This document shows, one piece after another, positions 11,719 through 25,522 of a DNA stretch of 64,000 nt; position 1 is the first letter of the stretch; each line of letters begins with the position of its first letter. The position numbers and the translations under genes were made by a program. The notes under the pieces are model-generated. The model worked only from the letters and a program-made list of their open reading frames with translations. It ran no database searches and was not told the DNA's origin. The DNA is from Berghia stephanieae (lineage: Eukaryota > Mollusca > Gastropoda > Nudibranchia > Aeolidiidae), in contig CM067453.1 of the NCBI GenBank assembly GCA_034508935.3, positions 32,105,218-32,169,217 on the forward strand, written 5' to 3'.

Positions 11719-12296
11719 ACAAAAATATTCGTTTCAAACCCAAAGTCATTTCTAGATCCCTCTCTCACCCACTTCTTGAGATCGCCGATTCGTTCAACAC
11801 CATCGCGAAGTAATTTTGACCAGCAGTTAAGCTTAATAGCCAATATTCTCATCACAAACATATAACATAGAAACGATTGAGACATTGAGTATGCTCCGGT
11901 GTATGGGGTGAATTTTTAATTCAGAAAAGTGAGTGGAGCAGGCACTTATGTTGGTAACAACAAGATATGAAGTGAGTAGAAAAGTGCCAGAAGACAATAG
12001 AGAATAAAAATTCTCTATTGTCTTCTGGCACTTTTCTACTCACTTCATATCTTGTTGTTACCAACATAAGTGCCTGCTCCACTCACTTTTCTGAATTAAA
12101 AATTCACCCCATACACCGGAGCATACTCAATGTCTCAATCGTTTCTATGTTATATGTTTGTGATGAGAATATTGGCTATTAAGCTTAACTGCTGGTCAAA
12201 ATTACTTCGCGATGGTGTTGAACGAATCGGCGATCTCAAGAAGTGGGTGAGAGAGGGATCTAGAAATGACTTTGGGTTTGAAACGAATATTTTTGT

Positions 12297-12393
12297 GTTC
12301 GTGGATAGCTCACACGGTAGAGCCACGCTCTCACCTGCCAGGCGGAGTTGTCGTACCAATAAGGTCGCAGGTTCAAACCCCACCACCGCCGCG
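12297..12393 (+). repeat. tRNA-like head of inverted unit 3
   Basis: This is the plus-strand version of the same tRNA-like module, lying in the inverted half of the array. Confidence 0.6.
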
Positions 12394-12692
12394 AAAAAAA
12401 TTTTTATTCTCTATTGTCTTCTGGCACTTTTCTACTCACTTCATATCTTGTTGTTACCAACATAAGTGCCTGCTCCACTCACTTTTCTGAATTAAAAATT
12501 CACCCCATACACCGGAGCATACTCAATGTCTCAATCGTTTCTATGTTATATGTTTGTGATGAGAATATTGGCTATTAAGCTTAACTGCTGGTCAAAATTA
12601 CTTCGCGATGGTGTTGAACGAATCGGCGATCTCAAGAAGTGGGTGAGAGAGGGATCTAGAAATGACTTTGGGTTTGAAACGAATATTTTTGT

Positions 12693-12790
12693 GTTCGTGG
12701 ATAGCTCACACGGTAGAGCCACGCTCTCACCTGCCAGGCGGAGTTGTCGTACCAATAAGGTCGCAGGTTCAAACCCCACCACCGCCGCGA
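12693..12790 (+). repeat. tRNA-like head of inverted unit 4
   Basis: This is the plus-strand tRNA-like module 396 bases after the previous one. The A-run that follows is one base longer than in unit 3. Confidence 0.6.
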
Positions 12791-15148
12791 AAAAAAATTT
12801 TTATTCTCTATTGTCTTCTGGCACTTTTCTACTCACTTCATATCTTGTTGTTACCAACATAAGTGCCTGCTCCACTCACTTTTCTGAATTAAACATTCCC
12901 TGTAATGTACATTTTTAATTTTTTAAATTGCTACTACACTTGATTTCAATGTCATGTATTCCCTTTTGTTAATAAAATGTTTCAGACGAAGAGGTTTTGA
13001 AAAAAAAAAAAGTTTTCCATGGATGGAGAAGTGAAACCTGATTAAACAGGAGAATAATGATCGATGAAACTTACATACAAATCATTACCAGGTTTTAATG
13101 ACAAAAAATGTTGTCATAATGAACAAATTGACAACATCTTACTTCTTGATCATAATTTTCTTGGCTAAATTAGATTTCACTGGGTTGGGACTTTTTACCC
13201 TGGGAGGTGGGACATTTCACCCCGGCCTGGGGGGAAAAGTCCCACTTCAAATTTTTATAAACTTTAGCCTGTAACTAAGTCCCTGTGCACAGTGTACTGA
13301 AATAACTCTGCACACATACAAAAGAGACCTGTATGTTGTGTGTGGAGCAACATCAACATAATATTATCATTATACAACAATGTAATAACTAAACATAAAG
13401 TCATTAATACAAGATATGTTATAATACATCCACATGCTATGTCAAATACGGAAATAATATAAAATAATGATATAATAACATTAAATTAACATTCATATTG
13501 GAGTCAAATTACAAAGATGCATTAATCAAGATGTGTTTTAACAAAGAGATGGTGTTTAAACTTTGATTTAAATATTGATAAGGACTTCGCTTCTTTTAGG
13601 AAGAGAGTTCCAGATGGAAGGTCCGACGTGACTGAACGATCTGCCGCCGTAAAATGTATATTTATATTTATTTGAAACTATTAATTTTGTAGAATCTAGT
13701 GCAGAGCGTAGACTCCTCGTTGGCTTATAAGTTTCTAAAAATTCAGTAATATACAATGGTGCTTGATCATTAAGGCACTTATAGCACAATACTGTTAGTT
13801 TGAATTCGATTCTCATTTTAACTGATAACCGATGCAGCTCATACAAAAGTAGCAACGAGTAGGATGTTCTCTTTTTTCTTAAAATCAATTTAGCAGCCGC
13901 ATTCTGGATACTTTGCAGGCGTGATATTTTATCATTGCTTACATTCGAGATCAACGAGTTACAGTAATCTATTTTAGATAGTAAGAAAAATATTATTAGT
14001 TTGCATGTTACTTCTTTTGTTAGGAAATGTCTAACGGACCCAATTCTTTTTAAGCCTATTGTCAAACTTCTACATAGAGAATCAAACTGTGCCTGCATAG
14101 TCATATGTTGATCTAGCATTACCCCAAGGTTTTTCACACACGTTGAGAGGTTAATTGTGCACCCATTTATATTTAGAGTAAACTTCAGAAAATCATCTTT
14201 CAAAACACTTTTTCTACCACACACCATCACCTCTGTCTTTTCATTATTCAGCTTTAACTTGTTAATTTCCATCCAGCATTTAACATCTCTAATACAGTCT
14301 TCAACACGGGTAATCAATGATGGGATATTACAAGGGATATCGCTTACATAGATCTGAGTGTCATCAGCATAGAAATAAGACATTAATTTATTTTTAACAA
14401 AAATATCCGAAAGAGGTTGAGTATAAAGAGTAAAAATAACAGGATCAATGACAAACCCCTGTGGAACGCCGTAATTTAGAGGAAATGTTTGTGATACTGC
14501 GCCATCAATCAGAACCGACTGACATCTTGATGTTAGGTAGGATTTAAACCAACTAAGCGCAGTGTCTCTTATTCCAAAAGTAATTTCTAATCGTTTAATA
14601 TCTCATGATCAATGGTGTCAAATGCAGCCGAAAGGTCCAACATAGTCAATAAACAGACATGATTTTTGTCAATACTATCAAGAACATCAGTGCATACTTT
14701 TAAAAGGGCAGTTTCGGTGCTATGGTGTGATTTATAAGCAGATTGGAAATTTTCACTTAAATTATTTAGATGGATGTGATACAATAGTCTTTTTAACACA
14801 ATGCGTTCAAGCACTTTGGATAGATATGGAAAGTTGGAGACAGGTCTGTAATTTTTCAGTTCGTTTACATTTAGATTTTCTTTAATAGTGGTTTAACAAT
14901 GGCACGTTTAAACGAGTCGGGGACACTTCCGGAGACCAACAAATTATTTATAAGTTCAGTTATTGTTGGTAACAGTTCTTCAACACAAGTCTTAAGAATA
15001 CTAGTTGGGATGGGGTCTACTAAGTCACAATATTTTGATGGGCTATCTAAAATGACCGACTTCACTTCATCCTCAGTGGCTGGATTGAAAACATGTAGCG
15101 GCGTTCCGTGGAATGGTCCAAAGCTCGGTGACGATGATGATGATGTAT

Positions 15149-15390
15149 TAAACACTATTTCAGTCCCTGGGGTGACTTTGCACCCCAGGCCTAGGTCTTA
15201 TTTTCACAAAACAGCCAATTTTTAACTCAGATACTTCAAGCTTGACGTCATTTTCTGCACATAATATTTCTGAATTGATGTTGGACCAGAATAAAGTCTA
15301 TCTGATTTTTATAAAGGCCACCCATGTCCACTTCTTTCTATCGAGGTTTGTAAACCATGTATTGACAATGGTAAAGTTTTCCATTCAACG
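15149..15390 (+). repeat. Old repeat, right half
   Basis: It matches 52636-52880. It includes a 24-base perfect-arm palindrome at 15166-15189 whose arms are CCTGGGGTG and CACCCCAGG, then TTTTTAACTCAGA and ATAAAGTCT blocks. The palindrome looks like a DNA-transposon end, but no second end was identified. Confidence 0.75.
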
Positions 15391-15955
15391 CCAGTTGTAA
15401 ACAAATCTGGCCTGTAGAGCTGTTAAAATCTTTGTAAAAATTTACAAAACTTTAATTTATCGCTAAATTAATTGCTTAAAATCCACAAAAATGTTACCAA
15501 AATTAGCACAGTCATAAGAGATCCGCTGAGTATGAAATAAAATTCATCCTATATAGAAATAACACTAAAAATTTGAGAGCTTTGTGAATAGCAGCCTTCC
15601 AGCGCTGAACATATTACAGTGAACGATATTGTAAGAGTGTTGATATAAAATTCTGCCTAGCAGTTGACTAGTACTGTATGCAATGAAAAATATAGCTCCA
15701 TTTGGCCGCTTGGGGGGGGGGGGGGGGGGGGGGGAATTGAAAGATTGTGATGGACATTGAGCATGGTAAATCTGTGGAAAATCACAATATAAATGTTCAT
15801 AGTGATTTGTTTATTAATGTAACACCAACAAGGGTTATATGAATGTAAAGGTGGTCATTGACAACTTGGGCTATGTGGAGGTCATGGGTCATCATGGTCT
15901 GGGCCTGATGAATGACAATGGTGAGAGGTTTTCTCAGTAAATGCCTTTCCACGTG
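15391..15955. other. No gene seen; poly-G run
   Basis: This is AT-rich sequence with a G homopolymer at 15711-15735. The last 60 bases are the 3' flank of the zinc-finger exon and resemble the same flank of copy B. Confidence 0.6.
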
Positions 15956-16851
15956 TCACACATTTATATGGTTTTCTCCTGTATGAGTTCTGATGTGTCG
16001 ATGTAAACCTGAATTATGAGTAAATGCTTTACCACAAGTAACACATTTATATGGTTTTGCTCCTGTATGAGTTCTCATGTGACCTTGTAAAACTGAATTC
16101 TGAGTATATGCCTTTCCACAAGTCACACATTTATATGGTTTTTCTCCTGTATGAGTTCTGATGTGGTCTTGTAAATGTGAATTCTCAGTAAATGCTTTTC
16201 CACAAGTCACACATTTATATGGTTTTTCTCCTGTATGAGTTCTGATGTGTCGTTGTAAATGAGGATTCTGAGTAAATGTTTTTCCACAAGTCACACATGT
16301 ATATGGTTTTTTTCCTGTATGAATTCTAATGTGTCGTTGTAAAACTGAATTCTGAGTAAATTCCTTTCCACAGGTCAGACATGCATATGGCCTTTCTCCT
16401 GTATGTGTTCTGATGTGTTGTGTTAATTGATTATTCTTAATAAATGCCTTTCCACAAGTCTCACATTTATATGGCTTTTCTCCTGTATGAATTTTAATGT
16501 GTTGTTGTAAATTTGAATTAGAGAGAAATGCCTTTCCACAGGTCACACATTTATATGATCGTTCTCCAGTTTGGAGTCTTGAGTGATTTTGCAACTGTGA
16601 ATTTGTAGTGTTTTGAGATTTCGTATCAACTTGAGGCTCATCTATTTCACTGAAGTCAAATCTTTGGTCTGGTCTATTGTGATTAGTGGGAAGATGTTCC
16701 AAAGTTGTATCATGATTGTTCTGGAAATCAATGCCAGGCTCTTGCCATTCCACACCTATGTCTGTAGTTTCATCTACGTCAATTTCAATTTGGATGTCTT
16801 CATGAAGTCCATCATTCGAAGACTGGTCACAGCTGTCAACATCGTTGTTAT
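15956..16851 (-). pseudogene. Zinc-finger gene copy A, finger exon (exon 3)
   Basis: An intron ends in CTATTTTACAG just before the exon's first base at 16851, so the upstream Met at 16891 is intronic. The acidic N-terminal part ([23 protein letters not shown]) leads to seven C2H2 fingers of the form [10 protein letters not shown] with TGEKP linkers. The finger helices read SNSNLQQH, KNNQLTQH, QNSVLQRH, QNPHLQRH, ENSHLQDH, QNSVLQGH and HNSGLHRH. A frame change then ends the protein at TGENHINV, where copy B shows one more finger-like segment. C2H2 arrays of this kind bind DNA in the nucleus. Copy A's upstream exons (39.2 and 40.4-41.0 kb) are damaged and an extra 19.8 kb lies in the intron, so the gene is probably not expressed as a full protein. 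Confidence 0.8.
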
Positions 16852-19800
16852 CTGTAAAATAGATAAGAGTATTCTGACCTCCACAAAACAATAACTTAGA
16901 AATCTATTGAAGTGATAAAATATCCCCAATTAAAGAATTAAATATGTGTGTATTGTAACTATACCTAACATAGAAGATTGATTTTTATATTAGACCTGCA
17001 TGCGAGTCCTGACCAAATTGTCTGAACTTTTTCACACATATCGCATTACCGGATCTTTTATTTTGTAACTCAGTACTTAGTCATATACATTTTCTTTTGG
17101 ATTGTCCTACCGAATATATTTATTTTAAAATGTTAAAAAGTACCAAACATTTATAGGGACAAGGGACAGCATGGAGGTAGAGTGGTAGTTTGATATTTTT
17201 TCAAAAATAAAAATTAATAATTATTTTTTACATAGACAGATAGGCCTTTAAAAACCATTTAATAAGATACCTTACTTTTGGATCTAGGATAAACGGTTCC
17301 AAAGTTATGATGATTTTACTACTCTAGATTTAGTCTTACAAAAAGCTCAAAATTGATTGAGAATTCCCCCACTGGGAAGCCTCTCGATAAGGTGACTACT
17401 GATTAAAACGGGATCTTAGCATAGAGAATAGGGAGTTTAATAGAAATTCTAAATGTACCTCACACACTTGAAACCAATGTCATATGAAAGAGCTGGCAAC
17501 ACAGATTACAAAACAGTTTGAATTTTGTTTCTATCTTGATTAGAAATGTAGTTACGGCAGTTCAAAGTCTGAAATTTCAGACCGATTTTTACCCCAAAAT
17601 TACCATTGCAAAGTTGTGACCGAAATCGCGTGATGTTAATAAAAAATGGTTAAAACAGTCAATATGGAGTTCTTATCATATATTGTATACCAAAATGTTC
17701 GTCTTATCGAGGACAATGCATTTACATTAATAAAGAGGAAGATAACATTTCAAATTAACACATTATTACATAATATGTCGCAAATGTTACATAATCAAAA
17801 ACTCGGCAAGACGTAAGGAACAATTTGCTCTATCACTTTTGGATTTATCCCCAATATCTCACTGAAACAATTGCAAATAATTACCCTCTTTTAATTAATA
17901 CATAGAGAGAATAAAAAAGGGTTTGAGACTATCTAAATGGAAAGATATAAACATGTTGTGTAATGACATAATGAGTTTATTTTTACCCATGGCAATTTAA
18001 TTGTATATAAATAAAATGGTAGATTGAAAAAGTTCAAATAAATTGAAACAGATTCCCTATTATAATTAGAAGGAAAGTTCTGGCTTTTAATACTTTAAAA
18101 AATTCTGCTTAACACTTTGGATTTAGATATTGCTATTACATGATTTGAACTGACAATTAATATAATTTTATCCCCCCCCCCCCCTCCCCCCGCCTTCTCT
18201 CTCAATGTATGGGGGTGTCAAAACTAATAGAACTTCTTACCATAATAATTATTAAGGCTAAGGCCTTTAGAATATGGATACAAATGATAAACATATCTAA
18301 ACATATGGGAAAGAAACTTGATGACCTGATGGCAAAGTAAAATAAAATTAAATTAAAGCAATTGGTATTTTTAAAATATCGATATTATTATTAATATCGG
18401 ATTTCACAAAGAGAAGAAATATACAAACTTTTAAAACAAAAACTATAAAATGCCTATAAATAAAGTTGGAAAGTATGTATTCAAAATAAAAACATAGTAA
18501 ATAATAGTACTGAAAATATTATGGACTAAATTTAACATAATACATAACTAAATTTAAAATATCGATATGAATATCGATATCGCCCGGCAGCCATGATGAG
18601 AAGATAATGTAAACAAGGCATTTCGGCGCAGAGTTAAAAGGTGTCTGCGCATCGATATAGAGCCCTGAAATTTGGCATGAATAAAGTTTAGATGCTATTC
18701 TAAAAACAAGCGTTAAAATTTTTAAAACACACGCGGTAAATAAAAAAATAAATGCATTTGAAAATTGCCAAATTTTAACTTCATATAACTTCTGGAATTA
18801 TTAATGGATTTTTCGTTAATTGGCACCATTTACAAGGAAATTGAAAGACGAAAATAATGATACCAAAATATCTGCGATATTCCTCTTTATAACGAAGTTA
18901 TGCATCTTTAATTGAACCCCGCAAAACGCGAACGGCAATTTCCAGTCACAACTTTCCTATGGGCGAGTTGGGTCAAAATTTGACTGCCACTGCTGCTGCT
19001 CACTAAACTGCCTATAAGAGAAAAGAGGGTTGGTCACTTGTGGTCAACATTAAACATACTGCACTGCCTTCAATCTTTATGAAATTTGATATAGACACAG
19101 ACAAATGATTTATCTAGACGCCTTCTCTTTTATTTTTTTTTTGCTATCTCAATTTTGAAAAAGATTTCAAAAGTTTTAAAATGCTGTTATTTTTATAATC
19201 AAATTATAATTTTTGATACAATATGTCAACATTGATTTCTATCACATCAAAAGAAATCTTGATCTCTGCCCTTTAAAATGATAACAGAGCCGTTCACATA
19301 CTGTGAAAAATAATGCAACAGTGATTATAATTATATGAAATTGTGTTATACAAATTTTAACCCAAAGTTGCGCTTCACTTGTCCAATGGCTAATCGGCAC
19401 CTGTCTACCTACAGACTGGGCTAGGGCGAGGATTGAGTGAGTTAAGAAATCTTGTGAATCTTGAAGAGGACGAGTCTCTGTCTCAGCAGTGAAAACAGCC
19501 GTCAACGACTGAGGTGTTTTTCTTTTTTCTCTCTTGTGTTACTCACTTTGACTTTGACTGTCTGTGAGAATGCCTCTTTATGAATGATTTTCCTTTGCCA
19601 CCGTAATCGGACCCCCACAGTAGTTTTTAACCTGGAATAATTGATCTTATCTCTAACTCTAAAGAGCAATAACCATCCCAATCATTAGACTTTAATCCAC
19701 TGGCAAAAAAAAAAAAAAAAAAATACAAAATGCAGCACCCGGCTGGGCTGGCATTCTCACGTACTCCGAAAGAAAATCATGGCCAATTCCATTTGAATAG

Positions 19801-20370
19801 ATTTCGAACACCATTCTCAACTGACTTCAGATCCGACGAACGGTCAAAGAATTGTTCGGGCATGATAACAAAAAATAATGTAAAAGAGTAATAGATCAAA
19901 ATATACAACGACAAATCCCGAAAGTTTATTGATAGAGCGAATAAAATTGAAATGTAGCAACGTTCAATTGAACAAACAAAAGTTACTTGAATGGAATACC
20001 GAAAGTATGAAAACGAAAGTTAACGAACTGCGCATGCTCGATTATATCGACACACTACTCGTTTTTCAGACAATGAAGAGTTGCGGTCGAATCGAAGACT
20101 AGCGGAGTTTCCCGATAATTGCCGAACGAGCGTCGAGGGCTTGAAAGTGCCGACAATATTAGACAGATTGGTTAGAATCAGCGTGGGTGCGCAACTGGAT
20201 GCGCGGGTTGACGGAGGTAGGAAACAATAACAAACCCACATGGTTGCCATTACCTCCACCACCATTCTCGCTTACGGTTTGTGGAAAGCACTTCATTACA
20301 GGCACGTAATAGTGAATCTAGTTTTTGTTTTGAACATTTCTATTATTATTCTTTGTAAATTGACCCATAT
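16852..20370. other. Intronic or intergenic AT-rich DNA, no gene seen
   Basis: Bases 16852-16985 match the intron next to the copy B finger exon. From 16990 the sequence has no counterpart there. Bases 17165-17275 are a dispersed repeat also found at 63870-63975. A poly-C run lies at 18173-18192 and a poly-A run at 19707-19724. No coding sequence was recognised. Confidence 0.55.
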
Positions 20371-20372
20371 TA

Positions 20373-20740
20373 AAAGAAACATACAAACAAAACAGGCATG
20401 ACCAGTCACTAACAATGCCGTGTAGTTTGTAGACAGTAACACAGTACGGTGAACATGACTGACACTGGGATCGGAATGTCGGAACCCATGAGTCGTTCGC
20501 AACTCTGCCTCACGTATTCATTTAATCAGTCAATTTAATTTTTATTAAGCTTGCGTAAAACATACAAACAAAAAAGACATGACCAGTCACTAACAATGCA
20601 GTGTAGTGTGTAGACAGTAACACGGTACGGTGAACATGAATGACACTGGGATCGGAATGTCGGAACCCAGTAGTCGTTCGCAACTCAGCCTCGCGTACTC
20701 ATTTAATCAGTCAATTTAAATTTCATTTAGCTTGCCTATT
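20373..20740. repeat. Two direct copies of a 180-185-bp unit
   Basis: ATGACCAGTCACTAACAATG begins a block that is repeated about 183 bases later. The blocks share ACAGTAACAC..GTACGGTGAACATGA, CTGGGATCGGAATGTCGGAA, and CATTTAATCAGTCAATTTAA. No coding sense is seen. Confidence 0.85.
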
Positions 20741-21061
20741 CTTCAAGTTTATGTTATATTCACTTTTTCTATTTAAAAAGGGTAATCCAAACAGACCATA
20801 AAAACGATTTTATAATAAGCCGACTTCAACTTCCATCACTTACGACACGAACTTATTTTGGGTGGTTTTTTTTAACAAAACCGTTTGACTCAAACTAAAG
20901 CTTCGGCATTGGATAAGGAGCGAGGTCCCTGTTGCCATCTTGCTTAGTTTATACAGAGACTGGGTTGCCAGCTTGGCTGTTCTTGATAAATAGTAGTAAA
21001 TAGCACAACCTTGTGCAATGAGAGATAGAGAGAGAGAGAGAGATTTTGAACAAAAAACGAA

Positions 21062-21213
<152 letters not shown>

Positions 21214-21303
21214 TATTTCATCTGTCACACTGTTTGACAATCTTCTTCACCTGGCTCACTTGTACTTGTAATATCGGGTGTAAGGTAAAATTTTGAACAA
21301 TTA

Positions 21304-22757
21304 TTATTATTTATAAAATGCAGAAACTTTGCAAATAAACCGATAGACTAGATATTAATTCGATTCGAAAAGTGGAACACAAAAGGAGAATTTGCGAATA
21401 CCCGGTCCAGACATAAGCGTCATGGTCTTATTTATAAAGTGCAGAATCTTTGCAAATAAACGGATAAAATAGAGATTAATTCGATTCGAAAAGTGGAACA
21501 CAAAAGCAGAATTTGCGAATGCCCGGTCCAGACATAAGTGTTATGGTCTTATTTATAAAATCTAGAAACTTTGAAAATAAACGGACAAGATAGAGATTCA
21601 TTCGATTCGAAAAGTGGGACACAAAAGCAGAATTTGCGAATGCCCGGTCCAGACATAAGCGTTATGGTCTTATTTATAAAGTGCAGAAACTTTGCAAATA
21701 AACGGATAAGATAGAGATTCATTCGATTCAAAAAGTGGAACACAAAAGCAGAATTTGCGAATGCCCGGTCCAGACATAAGCGCTATGGTCTTATTTATAA
21801 AGTGCAGAAACTTTGCAAATAAACGGATAAGATAGAGATTCATTCGATTCGAAAAGTGGAACACAAAAGCAGAATCTGCTAATGCCCGGTCCAGACATAA
21901 GCGTTATGGTCTTATTTATAAAGTGCAGAAACTTTGCAAATAAACGGATAGACTAGATGTTATTTCGATTCGAAAAGTGGAACACAAAAGGAAAATTTGC
22001 GAATACCCAGTCCAGACATAAGCGTCATAGTCCTATTTATAAAGTACAGAATCTTTGCAAATAGACAGATAAAATAGAGATTAATTCGATTCGAAAAGTG
22101 GAACACAAAAGCAGAATTTGCGAATGCCCGGTCCAGACATAAGCGTTATGGCCTTATTTATAAAGTGCAGAATCTTTGCAAATAGACGGATAAAATAGAG
22201 ATTAATTCGATTCGAAAAGTGGAACACAAAAGCAGAATTTGCGAATGCCCGGTCCAGACATAAGCGCTATGGTCTTATTTATAAAGTGCAGAAACTTTGC
22301 AAATAAACGGAAAAAACAGATTAATTCTAATCGAACAGTGGAACACAAAGGCAGAATTTGCGAACAACCGGTCCAGACATAAGCGTTATGGTCTTATTTA
22401 TAAAATCTAGAAACTTTGCAAATAAACGGATAGACTAGATATTAATTCGATTCGAAAAGTGGAACACAAAAGCAGAATTTGCGAATGCCCGGTCCAGACA
22501 TAAGCGCTATGGTCTTATTTATAAAGTGCAGAAACTTTGCAAATAAACAGAAAAAATAGAGATTAATTCTAATCGAACAGTGGAACACAAAGGCAGAATT
22601 TGCGAACAACCGTCCAGACATAAGCGTTATGGTCTTATTTATAAAGTGCAGAAAATTTGCAAACAAACGGATAAGATAGAGATTAATTCGATTCGAAAAG
22701 TGGAACACAAAAGCAGAATTTGTGAATACCCGGTCCAGGCATAAGCGTCATGGTCTT
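21304..22757. repeat. 121-bp satellite, 12 tandem copies
   Basis: Twelve copies are marked by twelve occurrences of the GACATAAGCG-type block spaced 119-121 bases apart from 21412 to 22739. Each unit has TTATTTATAAAGTGCAGAAA, CTTTGCAAATAAACGGATA, ATTCGATTCGAAAAGTGGAA and GAATGCCCGGTCCAGAC. The units are similar but not identical, and two units (near 22.3 and 22.55 kb) share a private variant (ATTCTAATCGAACAGTGG), which suggests duplication of two-unit blocks. ATTCGATTCGAAAAG contains a small dyad, TTCGATTCGAA. There are no coding signs. Confidence 0.93.
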
Positions 22758-23454
22758 GTTTAAATGAAACAATGCCATTAAAAAAAATATATGGTCAATG
22801 AGTAATTAAGCTAAATATGCGGAGTTCAAATAGATAACTTGATCTGTGAATTTTTTTTATAATTAGCTGTTTTTATTCTCCATCATTTAGGTTATGTGAT
22901 TAAGTTTATAATTGAAATACAAACTTTATCTCACTTATCAATGTTGTGCAATAAAGGAGAGTGTGAGTGAACCTGAGCAAAGGAAATTATTTGAGAGAGT
23001 GATATTTATCATGCTTTTCAGTTTGTAGTTGAATTCTAGAATGGATTCTTTATAGTTCTTATTGATTGTATGTCAGTATGTCAGTCTTTAGGACACCGAT
23101 TACCCTAATGCGGCCACAATTTACAATGTGACGACCACAAGCCCGTTAAACGCAGAGTGGGGTATTGTTTGCAAGTAATGCTATGGTTTTAATAGGATAT
23201 CTGTCTCCTATTAAAATACATTCCTGTGTTGGATTTTGGATTAAATTCATGTCTTCTTCGGATTTTGGGATATTTAATTTTCATGGATTGTGATTGTGAT
23301 TTCAAGACTATTAATGTAAGTAAATGCCCAAATAGATATTTTTATTCATTTATTCTTTATTTATTTTTTTTAGTTTTGTTTTGTTTTGAAGCATTTATTA
23401 TAACAAATATTGTACATATGCACTTATACACCAAAGACTATATCCTTTCAACTG
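22758..23454. other. No gene seen
   Basis: This is AT-rich DNA with no recognised repeat or coding sequence. Confidence 0.5.
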
Positions 23455-23698
<244 letters not shown>

Positions 23699-24255
23699 GT
23701 GCATTGAGTGAAATCCCAATCATGGTTGCCCAAATAAAACTGGCGCTAGAATCCCGACTACCTGTCTAAACGAATGTTGTTTGTACGATACATACTAACT
23801 ACACGTTCGTTCAATATCGGGGGCAGAAAATATACGTTTGGTTTTATGAAATTAAAACAGTAGTCCCACATTGTTCTTTGATGTTATTTGTGGTTGCATT
23901 TGCTTTGAAACTTACACATTATATTGTGTTACATTGTTTACAAAATATTTCTGGTACTCGTATGCATGTGTAGTCAACGGACCACCGGTCAATCGTGTTC
24001 TTTATTATTTTATTATTAATTTTGGCTTGACATCTTACATATGTGAATTTGACAGGTTGTTATGGATGGTAATTATAACATTAAGTGATTTTTAAACATT
24101 TTTACGGCGTTTTAAATGTCTTTCTTGCATTCATTGCCGAGCACCTCCACTTTTCTGTTACTATTTTAACGATCAGCTGATTTTCTCTTGCCTCCCCTTT
24201 AATTTCGCGGACTTTTTTTCAGAACGAGGCGTGGGAGTGGCTAATTGCGCATCGG
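23699..24255. other. No gene seen
   Basis: No tandem repeat, tRNA-like box or family-like reading frame was identified. Confidence 0.5.
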
Positions 24256-25129
24256 GGCTCTAACGGGGCCGATTAGAGATAGACGACGATTGGGATTGTT
24301 TGGAAGCTTTAACCCTTTGCCCACTAGTCATTATGACATCCAAAATGCTATCGCCTTCTACATTTACGCCAGAACAGAAATAGAGGGTGGAGCCTACCAT
24401 GATATAACATTTTATGGAGCCCTAATTTCGTCATATCAGTTCTGTCCACTGACAGGTGGGTGGGTATCGCTTTCCAGAACTTGTGTCCTTATATGAAATT
24501 CTGAGTTTTTGACCAATCAACGGATTGCTCTTTTGATAGCTCGCTTGTCAAAATGAGTCAGCTCAACCCTTGATTTATGTAGATGCATCACAGGCGGTAT
24601 ATGTTGTGTAACTTCAAAGACCACGTTTGACCGAAAGCGATGAATGGAAGCCCTACTGTGGCGTGGAGAACGAGGTCTTGTATGTATAGTTACGTCATAT
24701 CTCAACGCTCGTGAATTCTTAGTACGGCTGGACTCACAATCAAAACACGAAATATGTGTTTTAAACTCTTGAATCAATCGAGTTACATCAGTGCGTTCGT
24801 CTCATTGAGAAATGAAAAACGATATATAAATCAAGAACATCGACCGGAAAACAAGGAAATTATCATAAAATTATAAAATTTGAGAAAGCTGTTTTCAAAA
24901 TCAAATCTATTACAAAAAAGGTTATTTCTAGACCGATTTTTATGTGACAAAGACAATTTTCTCCACTTTTCAAGCTGATTCCAACAATGAGGTTTTCAAA
25001 TTTATCGCGATAAGATTATTTGTCATTGTTTTTTTTTTATACCCAATTGACTGCTCAGGAAATGAATACGTAATCCTTGGCGGCTAGCGAGTAGGTGTTA
25101 AATTTTGCTTACCCTTTCCCACGTAGACG

Positions 25130-25172
<43 letters not shown>

Positions 25173-25464
25173 TTATCGTCGTCTAGCATCCTATCGTTCG
25201 GCTCGACGATTAAAAGGGGTTCGTATCGTCGCTAAAATAATTACAAAATACATATATTTAAAATATATTTATGGTAATGTGAATTAAATATTTTAATGCT
25301 CTAATATATCAAGAATGATCATTATTGTGATTTATTACGGTGTGAATTGAATTTGACTTTTAAAACTGAAGTTTAATCTGACGCCCTACTTGCTGTTATC
25401 ATTCGAGTCTAAGTTGTAATAAGGCAACTTTGGCCAGAAGTGAAAGACATACATTGTGTGTTCA

Positions 25465-25522
<58 letters not shown>

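Larger units (their letters stand above)
11166..12891. repeat. Tandem-and-inverted array of a 396-bp tRNA-like unit (about 4.4 copies)
   Basis: Units at 11163-11558 and 11559-11954 are head to tail. A third is cut at about 12010, where the sequence turns over, and units 12061-12456 and 12457-12853 then run in the opposite direction. The period is 396 (397 once, from an extra A). Only a few substitutions separate units, for example ACCCTATTGG versus ACCTTATTGG. The two halves form an inverted repeat with arms of roughly 850 bases and almost no loop. AACATTCCCTGTAA stands at 11152-11165 and again at 12892-12905, so the whole array looks like one insertion with a 14-bp target duplication into the pogo 3' region. 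The apparent open frames inside are repeat shadows. Confidence 0.9.

Noticed and set aside
12130-12300. Possible hammerhead ribozyme in the 396-bp unit (GTGATGAGA and TTTGAAACGAA)
   Set aside because: The core would need CTGANGA and GAAA joined by a short stem II. Here the segments are over 100 bases apart and CTGA is GTGA.
11142-12918. Repeated 74-130-codon frames in the tandem/inverted array
   Set aside because: The same DNA is read in several frames on both strands and runs through the tRNA-like modules. There are no protein-family features.
21304-22757. CRISPR-like array
   Set aside because: The whole 121-bp unit repeats with no unique spacers, and the context is eukaryotic.
24245-24496. 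83-codon frame in the foldback arm
   Set aside because: The mirror arm carries a similar frame only because it is the inverted copy. The third arm does not preserve it, and no family is recognised.
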